Assembly (NCBI GenBank): GCA_932521025.1 | Contig: OW051473.1 | Coordinates: 2,294,001-2,358,000 of the forward strand | DNA: 64,000 nt | Origin: Oscheius onirici | Lineage: Eukaryota > Nematoda > Chromadorea > Rhabditida > Rhabditidae | Reading direction: 5' to 3' | Shown: positions 10,885 to 22,636 of the stretch, one piece after another | Layout of the letters: each line of letters opens with the position of its first letter | Position numbering within the stretch: position 1 is the stretch's first letter | Made by a program: the position numbers and the translations under genes | The notes under the pieces: generated by a model | Seen by the model: the letters and a program-made list of their open reading frames with translations, nothing else | Told to the model about the DNA's origin: nothing | Database searches by the model: none

Positions 10885-11653
10885 TGCACGGACGTTCAGA
10901 ATTATCTGGGAAACGTTGACTGTCTTGGAAGTGATAAGAATGGAATGCAGAGAAATGTAGTGTTGTTGGAAAAGGACGTAACAACGAATTCCGATTGATG
11001 TACTTTTCTTTGATGTTTCTTCGCATGTGTCTTCGACATCCACAGCGAGCAGCCAGAACCCGCAACTTTAATTCGATATGTTCCAACAGTTCGATCAACC
11101 GAAGTTAGGGGAACTATTTTGATGGGAAAAATGGTCCATTAGTAATCTTCTCGATGTGGATGTGGATAGAATGACAGTTGGTTTGGTTTCGGTGGTTTGG
11201 CTTACCGTTGGTTAAGTGCGGGGAGCTGAAAACACTCTCAGTTTTGATCAGACGGGGATGAGATTGTCCTTTGACCCAAAATAATATTGCCCTGTTTTTG
11301 AAGAATCCAAACCACCTTTCTTTTCGCGGCTTTTTTTGAAGGTATACAGGGTGCGGCAGAATTATTAGGTTCCTTTTAACAGATATGTTATTTCAATATC
11401 CGCCTCGAATGTATCCCTTTCCCTGCAAGTATTTGCTCAACTTTTCAAATGCCGGCTCAGATGAAAACCTTTTCTCCTCTTTTTCCTTTGAAATCAATTG
11501 TCAGTTCTCCCTTTGTTGGCGCCGCTAGTCTTATAAGTAACTGTCGAAGAACAAGGGGCAGGTGCAGTTCGGAGACGAGCCGAGATCCGAAGGGTCACGC
11601 GATTGATTTCGGAGCGTGTGTGCATTAGAATCATTGGGGGATGGTAGCTGAAT
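10885..11653. other. Intergenic between lectin gene and short-exon gene
   Basis: No exon is recognised. A TACAGGGTGCGGCAGAA motif near 11343 resembles the start of a mariner-type terminal repeat, but no partner end was found. Confidence 0.35.
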
Positions 11654-12394
11654 TCAGCGGTTTTTCTGGATCTCAAGATTCTCTTGTATCATTTGCTGAA
11701 AAACAAACGTTATTCGCTTCATTTGTCAACAGCGCTGTTGTTTTGTTTTGTTTAGTTACCAGAAATTTAGCTTAGCAAACATCTTTTGATCATAAATATT
11801 TGTCAGATTCTAACCAAAAGTCCCTAGACGTCGGTACCTACGTTGGAGTTCTCACCATCCCTCGAATCAGAAAGTTTGAATCAGTCAAGTAGTGGACAAA
11901 GGACATGGTCAGGGAAAAAGCCAGTGACTCATGGTCGAGACGTGTAGCCTGCTGAAGGGCAAGCCATTTCGCAATGTTGGCCTGTCCAAGACAAAATCTG
12001 CGAAGTGCAAACGTAATCACTGAACTCAGTGGTTTACTCAGTGCCTGTCTGTCGAAGACACATCATCAATCTGGGAAAGTACAAAAGTGTTCATGGAATC
12101 TAGAAGGCGAAATCACAGACAGAGACACCTGCTATTGGTTGTTTTCATGTCTTCTTCATCCGACTCCGACAAGTTTAGGACTTGATAGAAGAGATCGGCC
12201 GTCGCCAGTCTAGGGCGAGCTGACGACAATTTGGTGCAAGTCTACGTTATTTCATCCTCGGAATGACGCTCTCGACCATAGAGAGCTGTTGTTTCGTGAC
12301 TTATCTGAGAAGTATATTTCTGTAAGAAGGATGCAGTCAACTTTTCACAAAAAATATCCGCATGTCGATTTTCCAAGTAGAAAGCTCACACCAT
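11654..12394 (-). CDS. Small multi-exon gene of unknown function
   Basis: Not recognised. Five short exons join with correct phase and canonical borders. In order they read KYTSQISHETTALYGRERHS, TADLFYQVLNLSESDEEDMK, LMMCLRQTGTE, FCLGQANIAKWLALQQATRL with FSLTMSFVHYLTDSNFL, and QMIQENLEIQKNR before a TGA at 11654. The protein is about 125 residues, mainly helical with an acidic patch, and has no signal peptide. The proposed start is ATG 12394 followed immediately by a GT donor, which is a weak call. Exon continuity through four introns is the main reason to accept the gene. A 3' fragment of a larger gene reaching further upstream is possible. Confidence 0.5.
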
Positions 12395-13610
12395 TGAACC
12401 TCTTTATTTACTTCGTCAGTAGAAATGAGATTGACATATTGTTAATGCATCTTCCGTGAAAACTATAACGGCCAGTTGTCTGAGAGTAATCTTCTTTTGT
12501 ACACAGAGGAAACACGTGGCATCTTCCGCCTGAGCCATCGGTGATTCCTGTACAATCTCATCGCTCAAACTGGATGAGAACAATCAGGATCACTGACAGA
12601 GTTGGGCTGTGCCACGGTCCCTGACATGCAATTTAATACAATGAGGAAACTGCCATGATTCACCCGCACCATCCGTAGACTGTGATGATCTCACCGCAGA
12701 TATTGGGAGAGATGCAAAACAGACTAACGGACGGGTTGTGCTAGCAGCGTCAATCCCGTGCGTGAAACAAAGAAGACAAGAGAAACTACGCTTCGTCATT
12801 TTCGGTTTACGGGTAATTCTAATATAGATGACCCGAAAACGAAAATAATGAATCTGCATTTCTGGTAGTCGAGAGCGTATAACAAGCTGTCACTCTGAGA
12901 AGGTAAAGGTATCGTCATGGTACACGTACCGTATCAGAGTGACCGCGTTGTCATCAGCGGCAGGATTAGGGAAGTGTCCTAGACCTTCTAGTCAAACTTA
13001 ACTAACCTCATCTTCAGTAAAGAACAGGCAAAAGAGTTCAACTGGAATGTCTTAAGACTGTGGCAGAGTGTGGGGATAACAAGGCAAGCAACATGTATCT
13101 CTGTCGTAAACAAGGCGCAATACTTTATACTACAATAGATTATGACAAATATCTGAGTCAGCTCAGATGTTTGACGGAGCCGATGCCATCACGAGATCGG
13201 AGTAATTTGAAAACTACATCATTTATCAACATTTAAATGTTCTGCTGAATAATCGAGTAGCGGAAAAGCATTCTCTTTATCTGCCGATCGTTGCGTTTAT
13301 GGCTATAAATACAATTCATATTGAGGATTCAAAAAAATAACGAAAAAAAGAAGAAGATATGTTGGCAATAAAATATTATTGACTGTTTGCGGAACGCTAC
13401 TGTATTGCCAATGTGTGTCGAAGTCAGTCGACCGGTTTTTCGCCCAACCACGCACATTGGTCCGGTCTGTCAGTCAATACCTCCTACGGTAAAATGGCCA
13501 GAACTACACAGGAAGATCAATGAGAACGTTTTATTGGAAGAACGTGTATGCGTGAAGAAAATTTGGTTTGACTTGATCGAACTGAATTGCATGGAACCCG
13601 TCGAACCAAG
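12395..13610. other. Intergenic region containing one arm of a dispersed inverted repeat
   Basis: Apart from the repeat copy described at 12515-13135, nothing coding is seen. 13136-13610 is AT-rich. Confidence 0.4.
12515..13135 (-). repeat. Dispersed repeat, copy 1 (reverse orientation to 19050-19565)
   Basis: Read on the minus strand this segment is closely similar to the plus strand at 19050-19565. Shared stretches include GCCTTGTTTACGACAGAGAT, TTACCCGTAAACCGAAAATG and GTCAGGGACCGTGGCACAGC. Copy 1 has about 90 extra bases (around 12870-12960) carrying a GTCACTCTG / CAGAGTGAC inverted repeat. Neither copy shows a long open frame across the whole unit. The nature of the element is unknown. 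Confidence 0.8.
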
Positions 13611-15064
13611 TTAGAGAATGCGGCGTTCAATCTGAAAAAATCTACGGTAAAACTGCAGTCCGAAATTCTTACCATGAGACTTTTCCTCAAAGTAGATGTT
13701 CCCGTTTGATACTTCAATTTGCACTCTTTCGACGGGCTCTCAGAAAACGGATGTCCTTGGTAGTCGAGCAGATCTACTCTTCTGTTTTCAGATTTATCAT
13801 TCAAAGCCAAATTGTAAGTTTTTGTCACTTTCAAGCGATGGAATGCCTAAATATTGAATTAAAATGTTTCTTCGTCAAAATACTTTCACGACTGTTGTAC
13901 GGATTCGTTCGAACGTAGACGACTTTGCCGATTTTTGTCTGGGAAAGGTGGCCGACTTGAACGCCACTCCTTCAAATGGATTGTATGTTCCAGCAGGAAC
14001 GGTTATCGGGTGAACAGACTGCCGTTGACGAATCATTTTGTTCTTAAAACTACTAATAAATAGGCTGATGAAAACTAACCGCCTCTCTGAAAGGAGTCTT
14101 TTGAAATGTTCTGTTTTCCAGTATTTCGATCCGAATTTGAAGTTCATTCTCTGTTATCTCCAAGTTTTGTACTGGTGGAAGATTGCGATATTGCACATGA
14201 GCCTCACGAATCTCAAGAGAATTGTTATCGCCTTCGAATGACACCATAGAGTTCAGTTCACGAGTAGACTAAAACCTTTGTTCAAAAATACAATGAAAAA
14301 GCCCTACCTTATGACCAGGTGCATTGAAACCATGGTTTGCTCGACTTCTTTGATCTGGTGAAGAATATGAACTACGATTAGATCTCGATCCTGCTACCGA
14401 AACAACAGGGAACATAAAATGTCTTCTTTGAGTTCTAGTGTCCATCTAAAATACAGCGGGTTTGAAAAGAAAGTAGCACTAACATTTTTGGAGCACTTTT
14501 TCGTATCTCCCCTTCTTGTATCTTGGTAATCTTCCAGATGTTTGTGCTGAAAAGACTAAACTATGCGTATAGAACAATTGAGAGAGCAAACCTCCTCGTC
14601 GTCTTCCATGATAGATCCGTATTTTGGAAGAACAGTTTCAGCAGGAGGGCAAGGCTCGTCGAATTTGATGTAGGTCGGAAACTCATGGCCAATAGATTTT
14701 TCCAGGCTCATTTGAGGAAACAGCTGTAATATTTAAAAAAAAATTAAGGTTGGAGACAGGAACTAACCGGATGAGAACACTTCGGCGGCTCATATACATC
14801 GTCGTATATTGGATCATTGGTGCTGTACTCTGCCTTATTGCTATCTTGAATTTTCATTGGAAGAATGTCCTCATCGTTGACAGTTGGTCCTAGATTACTC
14901 AGATTTCCGTTCTCCCTCCAAAGAGTCGGCAGGTGAGAATAGTGCCGTCTGAGCGAATATTTTGGCTGAACAAAGAAATAGTAAACTTGGCTAAAGGATC
15001 AAACCGTTTTTGCCGTAATTTCTTCGTATGGAATGAACAGAGAAGTCCTATAAGAAGAACTCAT
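13611..15064 (-). CDS. Orphan protein D2, downstream member of a same-strand pair
   Basis: Function not recognised. ATG at 15064 opens exon 1 (MSSSYRTSLFIPYEEITAKT). Following exons read PKYSLRRHYSHLPTLWREN, an acidic DEPCPPAETVLPKYGSIMED, HKHLEDYQDTRRGDTKKCSK, TRTQRRHFMFPVVSVAGSR, a STRELNSMVSFEGDNNSLEI exon, then VPAGTYNPFEGVAFKSATFP and RLKVTKTYNLALNDKSENRR. The last exon ends KSLMIERRIL before the stop at 13611. There is no signal peptide or membrane segment; the protein is polar and Ser/Arg-rich, so cytosolic or nuclear (inference). It lies 348 nt behind the stop of a similar-style gene on the same strand. A TTTTCAG acceptor near 15132, about 65 nt before the ATG, could be a trans-splice site, so the two may form an operon. 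Confidence 0.65.
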
Positions 15065-15412
15065 TGTTAATCCGTAGAATAGAAGAGATTCTGAGCAATT
15101 TAACGTAAGAAACGCCAACTATGTGTTTCTGAAAAGCGCTTCAGTTTCACGCTTTTGCGCAATTTCAAAATCATCGATTTTGATAACGCAGTCTGCTGTA
15201 ATGATCCGAAAGAACCAGCTACTATATAAAACAGGACAAGGTCCAAAGAAATCTTCTGTCTTCTTTTCTGTTAGCGAGCTTGACCTTTAGAAAAACCTGT
15301 TCTCACTATCTCAAATATAATAGCAGCTGCTCTCAGACTTTATTCTAAAGTAACTTATGAATAGTATTTTGTGGCATCAAGGTTTTGCCAAGAGCAAAAG
15401 AAGGACAAAACG

Positions 15413-17390
15413 CTAATGTTTCGTTTTCTTCAAGATCCATTCCTTGAAAGTCGAAAACACAGATTTCTTCTTCTGGTCTTTCTGAAGATGTTCTCTCGCA
15501 AAAAATTTAGCTAATGCCTACTTTTATCTTCTTTGGCAAAGTAGATTTTCTCTTCAGTGTATACTCCCGTTGACCACCCTTAGTCCAAGGATCATTCGTA
15601 CACTCGTCTTGAGACCAAACTGGAAATACATTTTCTTCCTCTACTGCGTTTTCATTGTTGAGCAAGAGCGAAGGATGCTGTCTACGTTGGCTCTGTTAAA
15701 ACAAAAAACATTTGAAACTTTCGTGAACCAAACCTGGTATCCGTTGTCTGGAGAAGAACTGCTCTTGCACTGGTAAGACCCATCCATGATGAGCTTCGGT
15801 GGCTTGAACGATTTCATAAACAAACTCTTGAGAACATACCGGTATATGAAAGGAACGTTCTGGTAGAGTAGGAATCTGACTATTGAGAATGCCGCTTGGT
15901 GACGTCTCTTCGTATCTGTCAAGTTTCTTTCTTTCCTTTCTTGTTAGAGATTTTTTGACTTGAGTCTGAAACAGATTCATCTATTTAACGTACAAAACGA
16001 CTTACTCCTCTCTGAATAAATTCCTCGACCTCGGAGTTGCAGTCGATCGAAGACATAGAAGGTATTGGCGACAGAGAAGGGGCTTGGAACTGAGAAAATG
16101 TTTCGGGGACACTTAATTCTTACCATTACGTGACGACGGCTAAAGACAGGAGTGGAACTGAGTGGATGATCATGCATCAGAGGTTTTTAAAGGAACTGTC
16201 TTCTCGCCCGGCAAGAGTTATCAGAAAAATCGATGACCTCATTATGCTTTTGCGATTGACCTAGCGTCAATTTTAACTGTAGATCTTTTCTCAAAGGTAC
16301 TTGAAGAACAGGAGAGGAACCTGAATAAAAACGCTGATAAAAACCTGATTTTCAGAGCATTTATGGGCAACGGATACACCAATATCATTTACAAACATTA
16401 ATTTCGTTGGAAAAGCTTCTTTATGAGAGAAAACGTTGATTTCTTGTGATCCTGCGGTGTACCTCGTTCGAACTGAAAACTCAATTGTTGCCGAGTTTTT
16501 TAGCCACAAACCTTCATCCAATCGGGCTCGTTTGAGAGATTAGACGACTTCAAATCATTGTAGATGTTTGCAAGCTCATTTTGTTCTCTTCGAACATGCA
16601 AAGCAGCTTGTAATAACTATATTTTGTTTGAATGGAAAGGAAAGATAATAACCTCTTGGAGCCAAGCTTCTGAGTTAGAAATTCGAACTTCCGATTCTTG
16701 TTCAAGGAAGGATTCACCTGCTGTAACAGTGGTAAACATCGTAGAACCTTCTTGAGCAGACGTCTCTTCAGGCTCTGGATATTCGTCTTCTTCGAAATGG
16801 CAGAGCGAATTGTTTTCGAGCCACTGTAGTAAAAATATAGAATAATGAATATTTCTTACTCGGCGAAGAAAAGTGCAGTCGACAGCATGTAGTCTTGTAG
16901 TAGAGCGCTCGTTTTCGTCGAGCGAGATCCATTCGTCGAAAGAAGATAGATCCAGATCACTCGATGCGTTCTAAACTACTTTTAAAGGCCAATTTTGTGT
17001 ATCCCGATAAGTAAAAATCAGTTACATATTTTTATGTTTCGACCTGTTTTCAAAAGTGTAAAGTTCTGGGTAGAACAGCAGATACCTGTGGAAACAAAAA
17101 TAATGCTGATAAAATATACCTGGACATGCGACACCGACTCCATAAGATCCAGATAGTCCGTGATGTTGCTCAAGTTCATGACCCATTCATCCAGGTAGTG
17201 CACGTATTGCGAAGAATGGAGTTGAGCTTGGTAGTCGGATACTACTGGAACGGAATCATCTCTTCTGATCGGAGAGACAGGTGGAGGTAGAAGAGACTTC
17301 CTAGTCTAGATTTTCAGGTTAAAGAAAATGAAAAATTTAGAAACTCACAGCTACAGCGGAAGGCGAGTTGATAGGAGTGCTATGGTTCAT
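15413..17390 (-). CDS. Orphan protein D1, upstream member of a same-strand pair
   Basis: Function not recognised. Exon 1 is MNHSTPINSPSAVA from ATG 17390. Later exons contain QYVHYLDEWVMNLSNITDYL, SSDLDLSSFDEWISLDENER, WLENNSLCHFEEDEYPEPEE, a helical LLQAALHVRREQNELANIYN, TRYTAGSQEINVFSHK, VKKSLTRKERKKLDRYEETS, KLIMDGSYQCKSSSSPDNGY and a basic C-terminus LAKFFAREHLQKDQKKK ending ILKKTKH. DEW occurs twice in the N-terminal part in a similar acidic or hydrophobic setting. It is intracellular by composition, with no signal peptide. The joins near 17000-17090 and 16180-16260 are uncertain. It is followed by D2 on the same strand. Confidence 0.6.
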
Positions 17391-18765
17391 TGTAGAGAAG
17401 CTTTTTTGGAGAAATTTTTTGAAAAATTAGAAACTGATGTAATGGATATCGATTTAGAGGGTGCCGGAAGCGAAAAGCACATTTTGGCGCGTTTTCACTG
17501 CGCAGTAATTTAAACGAGCAGCGCAATGGGAATGCGACTGACCCAACACCAGGGTGCGATATCTCTAATCCGTTGCGTACTTTCCTAACGCATTGCGCTA
17601 CCATGTCATGCGGGTTTCAATCAGCACCATAGGAATGGCCCGAGGTTCTCAATGAAGTTGTCGTCTTCACATATTCCCGTTAAAAAGGGAATTGATCAGC
17701 TTGAAACTGTATGATTCTGTGCAAGTGTCAACGGCATTCTAAAAATTCTACTGCGAAAACCATTCGCCACTCCCTGCCACTCTGCAAAAAAAATTTTCCA
17801 CTGCTTATGTGTTCGCTGTGGCAATCAACCCTCGTCTTCTGTGGGAACTGTCTGTCTATTTCGCAATAACGCTACAGACATGCTTATGACAATATGACTT
17901 TCTCCCGGAAGTCATACCACTGGCATTGACAGGAAATAATTCTCAATTGGAAACCATTTCCTGCAAAAAAAGCATGTGATTAGAAGTTTCGAAATACTGT
18001 GGATTGGAAATTTAGGCACATGGTTTGAAGAATAACAGACTTTTTCATGATACTATTAGCAACAGAAACGTAACGCCGAAAATTTAACCAGCTACTGTCT
18101 TGAAACACAATAGAAAAGAAACTTGACGTTTCTTTCACCAACATATTGTCCCTCTCCCAAACTCTGTGTATAGTCTCGAAAACAATTGCTGAAATTGTAA
18201 AAGATGTGTATATGTTTTCCAAATTGTTTTAATCTTATGATGCGATCGGCTCCCTCAAACAGTCTGGGCTAACTCAGATCTATGTCATAATTCAAACTAT
18301 CGCGCTTTTCGAAATGCTAACTACTCGTAACTGACAATACGACGAGACAAAGAAGAAAGAGGAACAGAAAAATTTGGCAATGACCTACCAATTTTTCTGA
18401 TTACAGACTTCTTGTACTCGCGTAAGTGCTCAAGGGAGAAGAACAGTGGTCATAAAAGCGCCGGTGATCTCTTATTCAGTTTCTCAACATCAAATTTTTT
18501 TATCATATATTTAATTTCAGCTTGAGAACAGTGGCATGTTTGGAGTCATTGAAAAGCCCTTCAACGGCAGTATCTGAATCTCCGAACACGGAGACTTATT
18601 ACTTTTTATCCGCAAGTTATGCCAGAAAAGCCGATTTCGTGAAGAAAAATTAGTCTGCCCATTTTTTGCTGATTCAGATTGTCTGGTGCCCTCTTGACTT
18701 CCAGCGGTCACTTCACTCGTAGTGGGCGTGACTTCTTGGACAGTCCGCCCTCCCTCAGGCAGCGC

Positions 18766-18772
18766 TATAAAA
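18766..18772 (+). promoter_or_regulatory. TATA-box-like element followed by a 30-codon Pro/Arg/Ser frame
   Basis: TATAAAA within GCGCTATAAAAGAGCCACG. Nine bases downstream an ATG at 18781 opens a 30-codon frame ending at 18873, very rich in Pro, Ser and Arg (MPSRSPTPRHRLISSS). The ATG is too close to the TATA box to be downstream of its start site, so the frame is probably incidental. Confidence 0.3.
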
Positions 18773-19049
18773 GAGCCACGATGCCCAGTCGATCACCAAC
18801 ACCACGCCATCGACTGATCAGCTCCTCTCCTCGTCCACCGCCACGCATCGATCGTCTGGCGCTGTCGCCCTAGTGGTCTGCGGAACGTCTCCATCTCTAT
18901 GCCGGTAGGACAGTGTGACAAGAAACTGGGGTGAGAAAGGCGTACGTCTAAGGCTAGAGAGATGCGCAAAAAGTTTGTTCGCCAGCGTTCTTTTGTCAAG
19001 ACGCACACTGACATTTTGTGGATAAAAACGAGTAAAATTTCGAGTGTCG

Positions 19050-19565
19050 AGCCTTGTTTACGACAGAGATGCATGTTGCTTGCCTTGATTTCCCCACACT
19101 ATGGCGCCGCCCTGATACATTCCAGTTGAACTTTTCTGCCTGTTCTTTACTGAAGATGAGGTAGTTAAGTTTGACTAGAATGTCTAGGGACTCTTCCACA
19201 AGCTGGTCTATGATGACACTACAGTTTCATCATTTCCGTTTTCGGGTCATCTATGTCAGAATTACCCGTAAACCGAAAATGACGAAGCGTAGTTTCTCTT
19301 GTCTTCCATACTGTCTTCTGTGTTGCATGCACGGGATTGAGGCTCAACCCGTCCGTTAGTCTGTTTTGCATCTCTCCCAATATCTGCGGTGAGATCATCA
19401 CAGTCTACGGATGGTGCGGGTGAATCATGGCAGTTTCCTCATTGTATTGAATTGCATGTCAGGGACCGTGGCACAGCCCAACCCTGTCAGTGAATCTGGT
19501 GCTTCTCGTCCACTTTGAGCGATGAGATCATCACGATTCACCGATGGCTCAGGGAGAAATTGTCA
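19050..19565 (+). repeat. Dispersed repeat, copy 2 (inverted relative to 12515-13135)
   Basis: Second copy of the element described at 12515-13135, in the opposite orientation and about 6 kb away. It lacks the central hairpin-bearing insertion. Within it, two related segments (near 19390 and 19520) begin GATGAGATCATCAC or GGTGAGATCATCAC, an internal direct repeat. Confidence 0.8.
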
Positions 19566-19809
19566 CACCTTTTCCCTGTTTACAAAAATACTGTTCCTTT
19601 TGCTCTCATGGATTGCCGCTGTACCGAAATTGCCCGTCATAGATACGAAAACGAGGATGTCACCAAAGCCGCCTGGACAACAAACGCGAAGAATCTTGGC
19701 ACTACCTGTGGTCACATGAACCACCAACGATGGCGTGATAGCTGCAATTATGATGGCCTTTCAAGAGAAAACCAAATGTGACCGCATCATCCTGGAATGT
19801 AACAAAACT

Positions 19810-19850
19810 CCGGGCTTTACTGCCAAGCCTCCGGGCTTTACTGCCAAATG
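19810..19850 (+). repeat. 21-bp tandem duplication
   Basis: The unit CCGGGCTTTACTGCCAA occurs at 19810 and again at 19831, a 21-bp period. In one plus-strand frame it encodes a repeated PGFTAK, but there is no supported gene here. Confidence 0.75.
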
Positions 19851-20521
19851 GTTAAAGGGAGAAGCACCGCTCCGTCGCATGAACCTTGACAACAATTGTA
19901 ACCCTGAAATAAAGGATTTTTTGTCTGAGACAGACTGGCACTCAAAAATAGCATACCCTTTAACGAAGCCGCCTAGACGCTGATTCACTAGTTTTTCTCT
20001 GATCATGCGCCCTTTGTCTACTGTTTGTTTGATTTATACGAGGGATGGTGGAACATCTGGTCCAGTGTAGATAACAAGACTCAGAGACTGTGGGTTATAA
20101 TCCGAGAGATATTTACGATCAAGAGATGTTTACACAACACATTGCCGGAACTACAACACAAACAGAACACACTTGTTGTTGGAAAAGTGTCTTTATTTTT
20201 TGGACTCTGTCTCTCTAGCTGATCATTGAAACCACCTGTCGTCACATCCGACAGAAAACTCTCTTTTCGGTTCCAATCGGCGTTCTTCCGTCAAGGTCCG
20301 CGCCAATTTTCAATGGCAAAAATCGTTGCGTGGCTTTCTTTTCCGCCACTGCTTGCCATTCTCGATCCCAGAAGAAGTCACGGAGAGACCCATTAGTACA
20401 CAAGATGTCTGTCGCCAGCAGCAACGACCTTTGTAAACGGTTTCGGGCTATACCCAGCGACCGGTCTCGGTATGTTTCCATTCATCATGCCGATGGCAGT
20501 CTCGTCAGTTATTCTACTACT

Positions 20522-22027
20522 ATGATTCTTTTACTTTTATCAATTCCTTGTTCTTTGGCTTTCACTCCCGTCTGGATTGGTTCCGAGTGTAAGTTTTGTC
20601 TTCTTTCTATTGACCTTCGACTCGGTTCCAGTTAGAGACACGTCCTTCGTTACCTCCGAAGAAAACGACCATTTACAAACAGTTTGTGGTAAAGCTAACA
20701 CATCCGAACATCCATGGGCTGTCTCCATTCTTTTCCAGGTATGTTTTTTCTTTTCAGAAACGGTCAAACTTCAGGGCAACAATCGCTTGGGAGGCTCTAT
20801 AATATCTCCATATCACATTCTTACGGTCGCCCACGGCTTTATGAAGTTTTCGACGGGTGCTGGAGCTGAATGTTTGTATGTTTGCCTAACGTTCTACAGC
20901 TTTCGGTTAGAGCTTCGGCTTATCGTTCAATTGATGAGCTTCAAACTAAGCGTGTCGTCGTTTATGGTGGAAAATGCATCAGAGGACATTCGAGCTACTT
21001 ACCAAATCATCCAAATTGCTCAAGGCCTGATGTTCAATACAACAAGGTGAGTTTCTTGAGCGGTGGTTTCTATATAATGCAATCAGTTGCAGTCTGTATC
21101 GTGCGAAACACATGTTTATACTCGCCCAAAAAAGACAAAAGAATCTTCAGATTCGAAGTGTACTGGTTGATGGAGAGTTTGCTTCCGGATCCTGCATATA
21201 TGGCCACGATTTCGCCATCATTGAGCTGGAAAACAAGTGAGTCAAATGTATTGATGAATACAGATCCAGGATTGTCTTCAACAACAAAACACAGCCAATT
21301 TGTTTACCAACTTTGAGATGGCCAGCCGTACAAAAAATTTTGACAGTTTCCGGATGGGGTAGAAGCAGTGATGGTAAGGTTTATCCAGAGAATAATGTAA
21401 TTCTTCCAGTATATCACGAGAGCACTCCTATGATACACGAGGCTCCGATGTTGATTGACAAAGTTTGTAGACGACCATGGAGCGATAAAGTACGGTTGAT
21501 ATAAGGTGCATATTTGAAAGTTTAGCTCCCTCGAGATGCCACGGATATGATATGTGCAACATCTTTAAACATCTCCGACTACAGAGCCCCTCGGATTTGT
21601 CACGTGAGTCGAGAGTCTGTCCCTCTTTTTACGTCTGCAGGTGTTACCGTAAAAACAGCTACTAAGAAAAGGCCGCGTTAAAATAAAAAGTAGACCAGAT
21701 GGTCAGTTCTAAAACGAGCAGCGAATTTGCAGGATTTGTCATGGACACTGTCTGGGATACTTGCAGCTGCAGACCTTTCCATAAATTGGTCTAAATGTAC
21801 GATTTTCAGGGAGACAGCGGGTCAGGAATGGAGCAAAGAGACGAGCGGGGAAGAGCAACCCTAATTGGTTTGACGTCTTTTGGGACACAAGGATGTCCTT
21901 CCAATTTACTAGCAAGGTAGACATATTTCTTTGCTAGACTAAGCTTTGGTTCAGATTCACGCGAGTCGGCTACTTTTTGCACGAAATCTGTACCTACACG
22001 GGTGTTTGTTCGTTGACAAAAGAATAA
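20522..22027 (+). CDS. Secreted trypsin-like serine protease (S1 family)
   Basis: Signal peptide MILLLLSIPCSLAFTPVWIG from ATG 20522. Exons give EHPWAVSILFQ, LGGSIISPYHILTVAHGF with the catalytic His, GGKCIRGHSSYLP, GHDFAIIEL with the catalytic Asp, NKTQPICLPTLRW, TVSGWGRSS, and (exon from 21810) GDSGSGMEQ with the catalytic Ser, ending YTGVCSLTKE before TAA at 22025. All three catalytic residues are present. The region around His is TVAHG rather than AAHC, so the usual His-loop disulphide is altered, and GDSGSG replaces GDSGGP. No classical propeptide cleavage motif (IVGG-like) is visible; the N-terminal part instead has a nematode-type CGKANTSEHPW. Exon joins at 20870-20930 are uncertain. 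Confidence 0.8.
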
Positions 22028-22636
22028 CCTCGGATGCATTAACTGTCTGTGCATTTTGTAAGAATTAAATAACGTGTTTCGATCACTTATTCACTCTCTG
22101 AGTAAGCTCGTCTTCCCTTTTGAAGATTCCGACAGTCCTCGGCCGAAATATTTCGTAACTAGTGTCTTTCAAAATGGGGCTCATTGCCAAAAGGTGTCGC
22201 CTCGCATGCCATAGTTCTCTTCGATTTCGAAAGCATATGACACCCTGCCGCAACTGTAGCTCCGCCTACTTTCCGGGGACTACATAATGGGGACCGGAGG
22301 CCCACCCCCTTTTGACCTCACTCTTTGAAAATTTGTCTCCTGACCATGACCAGACCAGCCTGTCCGATAAGAGAGTTCATTTCACTTGATGCTCTCGGCC
22401 AGTAGAAACAAAAAAATTTCGCAGCTTCCCTGGATTTTGACTCATCACAAAAACAAAGCAAGTTTATATTTCAACCACAGAAATCGATCTGCGCTCCACT
22501 CGACAGTTAGTGTCTCGCTTTCACAAACAGCTGTTTTCCTTTCATTCTCTGCACAGCCCGCTGTTTAACCGACGCTGCGCTTCGTTTGGCTTTCCCTCAA
22601 TTTGAATCCTAAAAACAGCTGGATCTTTTATTAACC

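Larger units (their letters stand above)
17391..20521. other. Long intergenic region with repeats and a promoter-like site
   Basis: No confident gene. It holds a TATA-like site at 18766, a repeat copy at 19050-19565 and a 21-bp tandem duplication at 19810-19850. A minus-strand exon-like segment at 17983-18210 (VFETIHRVWERDNMLVKETS) sits behind an AATTTCAG acceptor but has no partner exons. 17520-17625 read on the minus strand resembles a badly decayed tRNA. Confidence 0.4.

Noticed and set aside
11343-11375. Mariner-like TACAGGGTGCGGCAGAATTA start
   Set aside because: No inverted partner end and no transposase remnant within several kb.
17520-17630. tRNA-like or SINE-like sequence on the minus strand (GTAGCGCAATGCGTTAG)
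   Set aside because: No acceptor pairing and the B-box position reads GGGTCAGTCGC, too degenerate; it does not align to the two SINE copies.
17983-18222. Exon-like minus-strand frame after an AATTTCAG acceptor
   Set aside because: No compatible upstream or downstream exon could be linked; amino acid composition alone is not enough.
21590-21750. Repeat of GGATTTGTCA at 21594 and 21732 in the protease gene, suggesting a duplicated exon end
   Set aside because: The match is about 10 bp; the catalytic Ser exon joins correctly without it, so chance similarity is likely.
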